NCBI GenBank assembly: GCA_016930735.1
Contig: JAFGGF010000105.1
Coordinates: forward strand, 1 to 5,700
DNA: 5,700 nt
Reading direction: 5' to 3'
From: Prolixibacteraceae bacterium
Lineage (GTDB): Bacteria > Bacteroidota > Bacteroidia > Bacteroidales > Prolixibacteraceae
Each line of letters starts with the position of its first letter. Position 1 is the first letter of the stretch. The position numbers and the translations under genes are program-made. Under the pieces are notes generated by a model that saw nothing but the letters and a program-made list of their open reading frames with translations, did no database searches and was not told the origin of the DNA. Shown here in pieces: positions 1 to 5,700 of the stretch.

Positions 1-257
1 ACTGGATCAGGAATTCGGAAGATTTTGAGTTGGTTACCGAACCACCCTTTAATACTGTCTGCTTCCGGCATAAAGCCGGCGATAAATTTAATATGAAGCT
101 GATGAATTCAATAAATGAATCAGGGAAAGCCTTTTTTACTCATACAAAATTGAATAATCAGGTTGTGCTGCGTCTGGTTGTCGGTCAAACAAATACTGAA
201 GAACAACATGTTAAGAAGGTATGGGAATTGATTCAAGGCATAGCTAAAAATATTTAA
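1..257 (+). CDS. PLP-dependent (aromatic-L-amino-acid type) decarboxylase, C-terminal end only
   Basis: This is the 3' end of a gene cut by the window edge. The first complete codon is at 3-5, leaving 84 residues before the TAA at 255-257. The protein matches the C-terminal domain of group II pyridoxal-phosphate decarboxylases, the family of aromatic-L-amino-acid, tyrosine and glutamate decarboxylases. The signature part is THTKLNNQVVLRLVVGQTNT, followed by EEQHV and VWELI, which corresponds to the small C-terminal domain that packs on the PLP domain. The PLP lysine and substrate pocket would lie upstream, outside the window, so neither substrate nor intactness can be judged. No internal start should be chosen, because the frame is open to the window edge. 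The sequence is about 90% identical to the pseudogene tail that starts at 1356. Its stop codon overlaps that of the convergent gene on the other strand. The family call is firm; the substrate is unknown. Confidence 0.88.
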   Translation, partial: WIRNSEDFELVTEPPFNTVCFRHKAGDKFNMKLMNSINESGKAFFTHTKLNNQVVLRLVVGQTNTEEQHVKKVWELIQGIAKNI

Positions 258-712
258 TCGATTAGTTGATTTTTTTCTTTTCGGTTATTAAATAAATAAC
301 GAATTCCCAAAGCACTGTTTAATTGAATTTCATCGCCAACAATTAATGTAGGAAGAAGTTCTATATGTACCGAAAACTTTTTGAAATCCTTTATCGGATA
401 AAATTGAGTCCCGATTGGTATCACTAAAGCTCCATAATCCATTTTTATCATTCCTCCAATTCCGATGTAAATGTTATGCCTCTCCTTCTTAACCACATTA
501 TAGTTCAGTATCAACTCAGAAGTAATATCTGAAAATTCATCAGAGTTATATAATCTTAATTCACTCCAAAGTCTGTCTGAAAAATTGTATGCAACTCCAA
601 TTTTTGAATATGATGAATAGTAAAATGAAGTGCTGATCTGTGAAATTCCTGATTTACTAAAAATTATAAGTAATAAAGTGAAGAAACAAACCAAACAAAA
701 TCTTGCTTTCAT
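254..712 (-). CDS. Small secreted outer-membrane beta-barrel-like protein, function unknown
   Basis: A 152-residue protein of unknown function. Residues 1-25 form a signal peptide: a basic start (MKAR), a hydrophobic core FFTLLLIIF, and a probable cut after ISQ. The mature part of about 127 residues alternates polar and hydrophobic residues in strand-like blocks (for example KIGVAYNF, SELILNYNVV, IYIGIGGMI, LVIPIGTQFYPI and SALGIRYLF), as in small 8-10 strand barrels. The end is less canonical, because a charged tail (NNRKEKNQLID) follows the last strand-like block. No enzyme motif is visible. ATG at 710-712 is chosen because the signal peptide starts there; no Shine-Dalgarno sequence precedes it. 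The gene converges on the decarboxylase gene and their stop codons overlap. A soluble periplasmic beta protein is the alternative. Export is well supported; the barrel is inferred from the sequence pattern. Confidence 0.75.
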   Translation of the reverse strand: MKARFCLVCFFTLLLIIFSKSGISQISTSFYYSSYSKIGVAYNFSDRLWSELRLYNSDEFSDITSELILNYNVVKKERHNIYIGIGGMIKMDYGALVIPIGTQFYPIKDFKKFSVHIELLPTLIVGDEIQLNSALGIRYLFNNRKEKNQLID

Positions 713-1109
713 AGTTCAAAATTTTCTAAGTTTCAACAATAAAGAAAATATAATATTAAAAGATAGTTAGTAATAACTTCAAAAGTCCTTTTTTTCAAAG
801 TATTCATATTTTTTAATGAAAGTTATATAATGATCATTTTAAAAAAGCTTTTCATTTTTATGTAAAAAAATATCTTTTATGGGTAATTTTGATCACAATC
901 GATTGACGGTCCTTCAAAATCATTCATAATACAACCTAAAAATATTACAAATATTAAAGCTATTACTTTTAAAATTGGGTGAAAAGTTTTCATGATAATT
1001 TTGGTTTTTAATGTGTTAACTTGAGAAAGTTAAAAAAAAGTAATGTAAAGCAATAGATTTTCCTTTTATTTTTAATTGTAAAATTTTTATTTGCGCGGAT
1101 TTGGAAAAA
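713..1109. other. AT-rich intergenic stretch, mostly empty
   Basis: This roughly 400-base stretch separates the secreted-protein gene from the decarboxylase remnant. Apart from the small possible lipoprotein ORF at 877-993 on the - strand, I see no gene, RNA or convincing terminator. A 7-bp inverted repeat (AATGAAA at 815-821 and TTTCATT at 850-856) surrounds an ATGATCAT palindrome, but it has no T-tract and may be chance in such AT-rich sequence. Any promoter of the gene at 254-712 must lie here, but I found no clear -33/-7 pair. Confidence 0.6.
877..993 (-). CDS. Possible 38-residue lipoprotein
   Basis: A short reading frame of 38 codons plus TAA, with ATG at 991-993 and the stop at 877-879. 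The peptide starts MKTFHPILKV, continues with a hydrophobic stretch IALIFVIFLG and reaches Cys21. This is the layout of a lipoprotein signal peptide (basic start, hydrophobic core, FLGC as a loose lipobox). The mature part would be only 18 residues, acidic, with a second Cys33 in the segment PSIDCDQNYP. It lies on the same strand as the secreted-protein gene at 254-712, 164 bases upstream of it. It could be a genuine micro-lipoprotein, a lysis- or colicin-release-like peptide, or the remaining 5' end of a broken larger lipoprotein gene. No family is recognised, and a chance ORF cannot be excluded at this length. Confidence 0.4.
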   Translation of the reverse strand: MKTFHPILKVIALIFVIFLGCIMNDFEGPSIDCDQNYP

Positions 1110-1618
1110 AATTTCGGCTGTGATTGTTTCTGGGTTACTGACCGGAAACACCTGATCAACACTTTACAATCCTTCCCGAATACCTGAAAAATAAAGCAAC
1201 TGAAGAAGGTGCAGTATTTGATTACCGCGACTGGCATGTTCAACTGGGGCGTAGGTTCCATTCACTGAAGCTCTGGTTTGTAATCAGGCATTACGGAATT
1301 GAAGGATTGCAGTACCACATTAGAAAACACATCAGCATGGCTCAACAATTTGCCGACTGGATCAGGAATTCGGAAGATTTTGAGTTGGTTACCGAGCCTC
1401 CCTTTAATACTATCTGCATCCGGCATAAAGCCGGAGATGATTTGAATATGAAACTGATGAATTCAATAAATGAATCAGGTGATGCATTTTTTACCCATAC
1501 AAAGTTAAACGGACAGGTTATACTGCGTCAGGTTGTCGGTCAAACAAATACTGAAGAACAACATGTTATGAAGGTATGGGAATTGATTCAGAAAACTTCA
1601 GGTGAAATGGATAAATAA
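1110..1618 (+). pseudogene. Decayed second copy of the PLP-dependent decarboxylase, 3' third only
   Basis: Similarity to group II PLP decarboxylases begins near 1110 with NFGCDCFWVTDRKHLINTL and runs to the TAA at 1616-1618. In intact family members this segment directly follows the NPHKW motif carrying the PLP lysine. That motif and everything before it are absent, so the product cannot be active. The frame used at 1110-1178 hits a TGA at 1185-1187. Similarity continues one frame over from 1178 with EYLKNKATEEGAVFDYRDWH, then LGRRFHSLKLWFV and the C-terminal tail. Restoring one G in CCCGAA (about 1176-1178) would rejoin the frames. A usual Asp of the NFDC motif is Gly here (GGC at 1116-1118). 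The 103-residue open frame from the TTG at 1307 is part of this remnant and not a separate gene. From 1356 on it matches the first 233 bases of the window with 24 mismatches. Confidence 0.9.
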
Positions 1619-1666
1619 TAAAAAAAGTTATTTTAAGTGTAATTCTTACATTTTTAATATTTTTCG

Positions 1667-1674
1667 TATTTTAG
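1667..1674 (+). promoter_or_regulatory. Possible -7 element for araA
   Basis: TATTTTAG matches the Bacteroidota -7 consensus TAnnTTTG at seven of eight positions and lies 24 bases before the araA start. No good TTG-type -33 element is found at the usual distance, so the call rests on position and one imperfect motif. No AraC- or AraR-type operator repeat is recognised in the 80-base gap. Confidence 0.3.
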
Positions 1675-1698
1675 AGCCAAATTAATAACTAAATAATC

Positions 1699-3207
1699 AT
1701 GTCAGTTTTTAAAAATTCAGAAGTCTGGTTTGTAACCGGAAGTCAGCATTTATATGGTCCCGAAACATTAAAACAGGTAGATAAAGATTCAGCAACCATC
1801 GTAGAAGGATTAAATAATTCAGGTAAAATTCCTGTTAAACTGGTTTTTAAGCCGGTAGTAAAAACTCCTGATGAGATTCTGGATATCTGTATTCAGGCCA
1901 GCAGTAATAAAAAATGTATCGGAATTATTACATGGATGCATACTTTTTCGCCTGCCAAAATGTGGATTGCAGGATTAAAAGCTTTAAGCAAGCCATATAT
2001 GCACCTGCACACCCAATTCAACCGCGACCTGCCCTGGAGTGAAATTGATATGGATTATATGAACCTGCACCAAAGTGCACATGGTGGCCGTGAATACGGA
2101 TTTATCAATGCCCGTATGCGTAAAAACCGTAAAGTTGTGGTTGGCCACTGGCAGGATGAAAAGGTTCAGGATCAGGTGGCGTTATGGTGCCGGACTGCCA
2201 TCGGATGGGCAGATTCACAGGGATTAAAAGTTGCCCGCTTTGGAGACAATATGCGTGAAGTTGCTGTAACCGAAGGTGATAAAGTGGAAGCCCAGATTAA
2301 ATTCGGATGGCAGATAAGTGCATTTGGCGTTGGTGACCTTGTTAATTATATTGAAAAAGTATCTGAAAATGAGGTTGATGAATTGTATCAGAAATATGAA
2401 AATTTGTATGAAGTTGCCAATAATTGTAAACCCGGTGGCGAATTCCATGAAAATGTTCGGGTTCAGGCTCGTTATGAAATTGCAATGAAACAGTTTATGG
2501 AAGACGGAGGATTCAAGGCTTTTACTACAAACTTTGAGAACCTGACCGGTTTATCGCAGCTACCCGGGCTTGCATCGCAACGTCTGATGGCTGCAGGTTA
2601 TGGTTTTGGTGCCGAAGGAGACTGGAAACAGGCTGCTCTTTTACGAATTGTGAAAACCATGTCGCAGGGATTGCCAGGCGGAAGTTCATTCATGGAAGAT
2701 TATACATATCATCTTGATCCTGCCAATGAAGCTGTATTGGGAGCCCATATGCTGGAAATCTGCCCCTCAATAGCATCAAGAAAACCAAGGCTTGAAGTTC
2801 AGCCTTTGGGAATAGGCGGTAAAGACGCACCGGCTCGATTGATTTTTGAAAGCCAGACAGGCGATGCAATGAATGTTACCGTAATAGATATGGGAAATCG
2901 TTTCAGAATAATAGTAAATACACTGGATGTAGTTGAGCCGCTGGAAAAAATGCCTAAACTTCCGGTAGCATCTGCATTCTGGAAAGTCCATCCTGACCTT
3001 GCAGATGGAGCAGCAGCCTGGATTTATGCAGGTGGAACACACCACTCAGCATTTACGCTTGCCCTTACTCCTGAATATATCGAAACATTTGCTGAATACG
3101 CCGATGTTGAATTTGTAGTAATTGATAAAAATACAAATCTCACAGATTTCAAAAAAGAACTTCGCTGGAATGAGGTTTACTATATGCTTGCAAACGGAAT
3201 TAAGTAA
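1699..3207 (+). CDS. araA: L-arabinose isomerase
   Basis: Catalyses reversible conversion of L-arabinose to L-ribulose (EC 5.3.1.4), the first step of bacterial arabinose catabolism, in the cytoplasm with a divalent metal, usually Mn2+. The 502 residues equal the usual family length, and numbering runs in step with the E. coli enzyme. The metal ligands are present: Glu306 in GAEGDW, Glu333 in FMEDY, His350 in GAHMLEICPS, and the His448-His449 pair in GGTHHS. Substrate-pocket residues Gln16 and Leu18 (GSQHLYG), Met185 (FGDNMRE) and Phe279 (TTNFE) are conserved. The ATG fits the family N-terminus, in which VWFVTGSQHLYG follows within about ten residues. It seems to be monocistronic: a decarboxylase pseudogene lies before it and an intrinsic terminator follows 15 bases after the stop. 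Ribulokinase and ribulose-phosphate epimerase genes, its usual partners, are not in the window. Identification is essentially certain. Confidence 0.98.
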   Translation: MSVFKNSEVWFVTGSQHLYGPETLKQVDKDSATIVEGLNNSGKIPVKLVFKPVVKTPDEILDICIQASSNKKCIGIITWMHTFSPAKMWIAGLKALSKPYMHLHTQFNRDLPWSEIDMDYMNLHQSAHGGREYGFINARMRKNRKVVVGHWQDEKVQDQVALWCRTAIGWADSQGLKVARFGDNMREVAVTEGDKVEAQIKFGWQISAFGVGDLVNYIEKVSENEVDELYQKYENLYEVANNCKPGGEFHENVRVQARYEIAMKQFMEDGGFKAFTTNFENLTGLSQLPGLASQRLMAAGYGFGAEGDWKQAALLRIVKTMSQGLPGGSSFMEDYTYHLDPANEAVLGAHMLEICPSIASRKPRLEVQPLGIGGKDAPARLIFESQTGDAMNVTVIDMGNRFRIIVNTLDVVEPLEKMPKLPVASAFWKVHPDLADGAAAWIYAGGTHHSAFTLALTPEYIETFAEYADVEFVVIDKNTNLTDFKKELRWNEVYYMLANGIK

Positions 3208-3222
3208 TTTTTTATAATAATT

Positions 3223-3252
3223 AAAGCGGATTTTTCAAAGTCCGCTTTTTTT
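3223..3252 (+). terminator. Intrinsic terminator after araA
   Basis: A perfect 8-bp stem, AAAGCGGA (3223-3230) with TCCGCTTT (3241-3248), closes a 10-base loop and runs into a T-tract (the stem's last Ts continue to 3252, with further Ts to 3262). It lies 15 bases after the araA stop and should end that transcript, separating it from the barrel-cytochrome genes. Confidence 0.9.
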
Positions 3253-3312
3253 ATTCTTTTTTAAACCAGTTATAAATTGCCCTTCAACATGTTTTCTTTA
3301 CTATTTATTATT

Positions 3313-3320
3313 TAAATTTA
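3313..3320 (+). promoter_or_regulatory. Possible -7 element for the barrel-cytochrome operon
   Basis: TAAATTTA matches TAnnTTTG at seven of eight positions and lies 31 bases before the ATG at 3352, just after the araA terminator, where a new promoter is expected. A clear -33 element at the right distance is missing, and the region is AT-rich enough for chance matches. Confidence 0.27.
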
Positions 3321-3351
3321 GCAATAGTTCTGTACTAAAAACCTACCATTT

Positions 3352-4116
3352 ATGAAAAGAAAAATGCTGTTTCTATTTATCATTCTTTTCCCGGTATCAG
3401 GATTTTCCCAATTCTTTAAAATTTATCCTTATATGACTCCTGAAGCAGGTGAAAAGGAACTGGTACACTGGTTCAGTGCCATTGGCTCCGACCAGAGTTA
3501 TATGTTTTTCGGCGAAGAAGTTGACAGGGGTGGTTTAATGGCTCATTCTCTTGAACTGGAATATGGTGTAAGCAATAAATGGACTGTTGGTTTATACCTT
3601 GATTTTGAACAACCAAAGGGGCACGACCTGAAACACATTCAAACCAAAGCACTTTTGTTTCATGGACGGTTCTGGGAAAAAGGACAACGTCCTGTAGATT
3701 TGGGATTATATGTAGAATACATTCTACCCAGGGAAGAATACGGTAATTCAGAAGAGATTGAAATAAAATGGATTCTCGAAAAAGATCTCGGATTTCATAC
3801 TTTTGTCCTCAATCCGACATTTGAAAAAAAAATAAGTGGTGAAGATGTCACAGAGGGAGTTGAATTCACCCTGAACGGGGGATGGTATTATAAAAAAAGC
3901 CTGACAATTCAACCCGGTATTGAGTTTTATTCCAAAATGGGGGAATTAAAAGAATTAAGCCCCTTTGACAAAACCCAAACCTACCTCTTTCCTGCTGTTG
4001 ATATAATTATGGGAAAACAAGGAAGGTTCATTTGGCATACAGGGATCGGATTTGGATTAACCAATCCTGCCGATAACCTTGTTTTTAAATCAATCCTTTC
4101 TATCGGATTCTTTTAA
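3352..4116 (+). CDS. Outer-membrane beta-barrel protein paired with a multiheme cytochrome
   Basis: A 254-residue exported protein. Residues 1-20 form a signal peptide (MKRKM, hydrophobic LFLFIILFPV, probable cut after GFSQ). The mature part of about 234 residues consists of strand-like segments with regular aromatic girdle residues (for example HSLELEYGVS, WTVGLYLDFEQP, VDLGLYVEYILP, FTLNGGWYYKK, TIQPGIEFYSKM, WHTGIGFGL) and ends in the strand ILSIGFF. A C-terminal aromatic is the usual BAM recognition signal for outer-membrane barrels. About 10-12 strands would fit. The overall pattern resembles small transporter-like barrels such as the MetA/phenol-degradation-type family, but I cannot assign a family with certainty. 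The cytochrome gene starts 19 bases after the stop, so the two are very likely co-transcribed. The barrel may pass a substrate to the periplasmic cytochrome or hold it at the outer membrane; both are inference. It is much smaller than MtrB-type porins of known electron conduits. Confidence 0.75.
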   Translation: MKRKMLFLFIILFPVSGFSQFFKIYPYMTPEAGEKELVHWFSAIGSDQSYMFFGEEVDRGGLMAHSLELEYGVSNKWTVGLYLDFEQPKGHDLKHIQTKALLFHGRFWEKGQRPVDLGLYVEYILPREEYGNSEEIEIKWILEKDLGFHTFVLNPTFEKKISGEDVTEGVEFTLNGGWYYKKSLTIQPGIEFYSKMGELKELSPFDKTQTYLFPAVDIIMGKQGRFIWHTGIGFGLTNPADNLVFKSILSIGFF

Positions 4117-4135
4117 TCCTTAAATCTATATTATT

Positions 4136-5503
4136 ATGAAAAAATTGGGAATATTAAGCCTTTCATTTATAATTATTTTATTTGCTGCATCGTTTCAAAC
4201 CATTGATAAAGCGCAAAGGAAAAATCAACATAAGCCATATAATTATTTCGAAGATCCACAGGTATGTTCGGGCTGCCATTGGGACAAATTTACCCATTGG
4301 AGCACCTCACAACATTCGAGAAGTTTTTCCGGTGATTTTTTTCAGAGGCAATTCTATGACTTGGTTATAGCTTCCGAATCATTTGCCCCTGAATTAAAAG
4401 ATGCCCGGAACGATTGTATCGGGTGCCATGCACCCAGTGCTTTCCTTGCTGGTGAAATGACACCAGATCAGACAAATACTTCAGATAATTTCTGGAAAAG
4501 CAATGACGGAAACAGAAGAATGGCTGAGCGTGGGATCTTTTGTGATTTCTGCCATACAATCAGTCACTTTAAAAACGATCCTCCATTTAACCATGACTAT
4601 GTATCGGATGCCACTGATGCAGTTGATACCAAATACGGTGATCTGGAATTTCCATGGTCTCCGCATCATGAAACTGCTACTTCAGAACATTACGAAGCCC
4701 CTTTCATATGTGCATCGTGCCATAATGAATTAAATCCGTACAATGTATGGGTTAAATCAACCTACACCGAATATGAAGAAAGTGTTTACCCCGGAAGGGG
4801 AATAGTTTGCCAAACCTGCCATATGCAGCCAATGGGGGGAAAACCTGCAAAAATGGGTGTTCCAAGGCCTTATAATTCTGACCATTGGTTTGGCGGAGGA
4901 TTTACAGAATTTGTTGAAGGGGCCGCCCATATTGAAATAAAACTGAATAAAACCGAAATTAAAGCGGGTGAAAAAGTCGATTTTTCTATTGATGTCCAGG
5001 CTGTGGCAACAGGGCATAAATTCCCGACCGGCTCGACCGAAGAACGCGATGTCTGGCTCAGGGTTGCTTTAGTAAATGAAAAGGGAGAAGAAATGTTTCA
5101 TATTCCGGTGATGAAAAATGCGGATGATCCGAATGATAAATATTTCATTACCAGCAATGAAAAAGTGGCTTTCCCTTCACACAGCAAATTATCGGAGCCC
5201 ATAGCACGCGATGCACTTCCCGAAGGAGACAGGCTATACCACAGTGCTTTTCTTGATAACGAAGGAGAGTTTACTTTTGCTCAGTGGATGACTGTAAAAG
5301 TAATTGAAAACCGTTTAAATCCCATGGAGATCAGGAACGAAAAATATTCTTTTGTCGTTCCTGAAAAACTTGAGGGGAATGTTTATCTGTCAGCAAAATT
5401 AAACTATCGTAGAATGCCTTGCTCGCTGGCTGATTACTTTGGTATGGACCACAGGCCTGTAATTGAAGTAAATAAAGATATAAGGAAACTGAAAATAAAT
5501 TAG
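4136..5503 (+). CDS. Periplasmic pentaheme c-type cytochrome
   Basis: A 455-residue exported multiheme cytochrome. Residues 1-20 (MKKLGILSLS, then hydrophobic FIIILFAASF) form a signal peptide or N-terminal anchor; there is no lipobox cysteine. Five CxxCH heme sites are present: CSGCH (44-48), CIGCH (94-98), CDFCH (136-140), CASCH (192-196) and CQTCH (225-229). Histidines outside these sites, such as His54 and His60 in THWSTSQH, His153, His177/178, His185 and His250, could be second axial ligands. The heme part (about 35-260) resembles the cytochrome c554 group of multiheme proteins. From about 265 a heme-free, beta-rich domain follows, with the segment ATGHKFPTGSTEERDVWLRV (290-309), known from other multiheme cytochromes; His294 might reach a heme. 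It probably transfers electrons or reduces a small molecule, but the substrate is unknown. No catalytic Lys-type heme site (CxxCK) as in NrfA is seen. It follows the barrel gene by 19 bases. Confidence 0.92.
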   Translation: MKKLGILSLSFIIILFAASFQTIDKAQRKNQHKPYNYFEDPQVCSGCHWDKFTHWSTSQHSRSFSGDFFQRQFYDLVIASESFAPELKDARNDCIGCHAPSAFLAGEMTPDQTNTSDNFWKSNDGNRRMAERGIFCDFCHTISHFKNDPPFNHDYVSDATDAVDTKYGDLEFPWSPHHETATSEHYEAPFICASCHNELNPYNVWVKSTYTEYEESVYPGRGIVCQTCHMQPMGGKPAKMGVPRPYNSDHWFGGGFTEFVEGAAHIEIKLNKTEIKAGEKVDFSIDVQAVATGHKFPTGSTEERDVWLRVALVNEKGEEMFHIPVMKNADDPNDKYFITSNEKVAFPSHSKLSEPIARDALPEGDRLYHSAFLDNEGEFTFAQWMTVKVIENRLNPMEIRNEKYSFVVPEKLEGNVYLSAKLNYRRMPCSLADYFGMDHRPVIEVNKDIRKLKIN

Positions 5504-5551
5504 AGAAGTACAAACTTAAGATACTAATTTTAACTTTTCAATTTATTTTAA

Positions 5552-5700
5552 ATGCTGAAAATTCATATACTTGGAGCTAATAGCTACATTGGTTCATTAT
5601 TAAGCAATTACCTGGTATTAAAAGGATTTCAGGTAGAAAAAGCAAATTACAGGTTGCCTTTTGTACCGGAAAAAAGTATCGATGCAGATATTGTTATTCA
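5552..5700 (+). CDS. NAD(P)-dependent epimerase/dehydratase-like protein, N-terminal fragment
   Basis: The first 49 codons of a gene that runs out of the window. The start MLKIHILGANSYIGSLLSNY is a beta-alpha unit of a Rossmann fold: hydrophobic strand KIHIL, then G8-A-N-S-Y-I-G14, the nucleotide-binding turn of extended or atypical short-chain dehydrogenases (sugar-nucleotide epimerases, dehydratases, RmlD-like reductases). The middle glycine of GxxGxxG is Ser11, which occurs in atypical members. The last codons in view, DADIVIH, match the strand that precedes the family's conserved residues near the cofactor, reached rather early here. The ATG fits because the fold starts right after it. 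It lies 48 bases after the cytochrome stop with no terminator hairpin between, so read-through is possible, but a functional link with the cytochrome is not implied. Substrate unknown. Confidence 0.8.
   Translation, partial: MLKIHILGANSYIGSLLSNYLVLKGFQVEKANYRLPFVPEKSIDADIVI

Noticed and set aside
284..300. GTTATT/AATAAC hairpin as a terminator for the decarboxylase gene
   Set aside because: The stem is only 6 bp of mostly A/T pairs, it has no T-tract after it on either strand, and it lies within the coding part of the opposing gene.
733..807. 24-codon frame on the - strand starting MNTLKKRTF with a hydrophobic stretch ending in Cys
   Set aside because: It stops directly after the cysteine, so there is no mature part; too short and AT-biased to support as a gene.
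815..856. Inverted repeat AATGAAA/TTTCATT around a palindrome, as a regulatory site or terminator
   Set aside because: Seven A/T-rich pairs with a 28-base loop are expected by chance in this composition, and no T-tract follows.
1016..1261. 81-codon open frame on the - strand across the start of the pseudogene
   Set aside because: It is antisense to clear decarboxylase similarity on the + strand and its peptide has no recognisable feature.
2224..3045. Two open frames on the - strand inside araA
   Set aside because: They lie antisense to an intact, fully conserved araA and show no family features.
4182..5017. Several 60-86 codon frames on both strands inside the cytochrome gene
   Set aside because: They are other-frame shadows of the pentaheme cytochrome, whose five heme sites fix the true frame.
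5331..5513. 60-codon frame on the - strand at the end of the cytochrome gene, with a hydrophobic start
   Set aside because: It overlaps the coding 3' end of the cytochrome almost completely; the signal-like start comes from the complement of AT-rich codons and the leader.

Overview
The window looks like chromosomal DNA from a member of the Bacteroidota. The sequence is AT-rich, starts lack Shine-Dalgarno sequences and follow A/T-rich leaders, two exported proteins have signal peptides ending in -SQ as is common in this phylum, and possible -7 elements resemble the TAnnTTTG type. The lineage is inferred from these features; no marker gene is present to fix the genus.

Left part (1-1618): the window opens inside the 3' end of a PLP-dependent amino-acid decarboxylase gene (group II, aromatic-L-amino-acid decarboxylase-like) on the + strand. 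A second copy of the same 3' region lies at about 1110-1618. It is a pseudogene: the N-terminal two thirds and the PLP-lysine region are missing, and one base is lost near 1176-1178. Between the two copies, on the - strand, are a small secreted beta-barrel-like protein (254-712) and a possible 38-residue lipoprotein (877-993). The rest of 713-1109 is AT-rich and holds nothing else I can support.

Middle (1699-3207): an intact araA for L-arabinose isomerase, with all expected metal ligands. It ends at a strong intrinsic terminator (3223-3252) and appears to be transcribed alone. No araB, araD or araC-type regulator is visible.

Right part (3352-5700): a likely transcription unit of a secreted outer-membrane beta-barrel protein (3352-4116), a periplasmic pentaheme c-type cytochrome (4136-5503) and the start of an NAD(P)-dependent epimerase/dehydratase-like gene (5552 to the window end). 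The 19-base gap between barrel and cytochrome suggests that they work together, perhaps in envelope redox chemistry. The substrate cannot be read from the sequence.

The observations most worth a second look are the duplicated and decayed decarboxylase tail, the barrel-cytochrome pair, and the tiny lipoprotein ORF. I see no CRISPR array, tRNA, rRNA, transposase or clearly new defence-like system.
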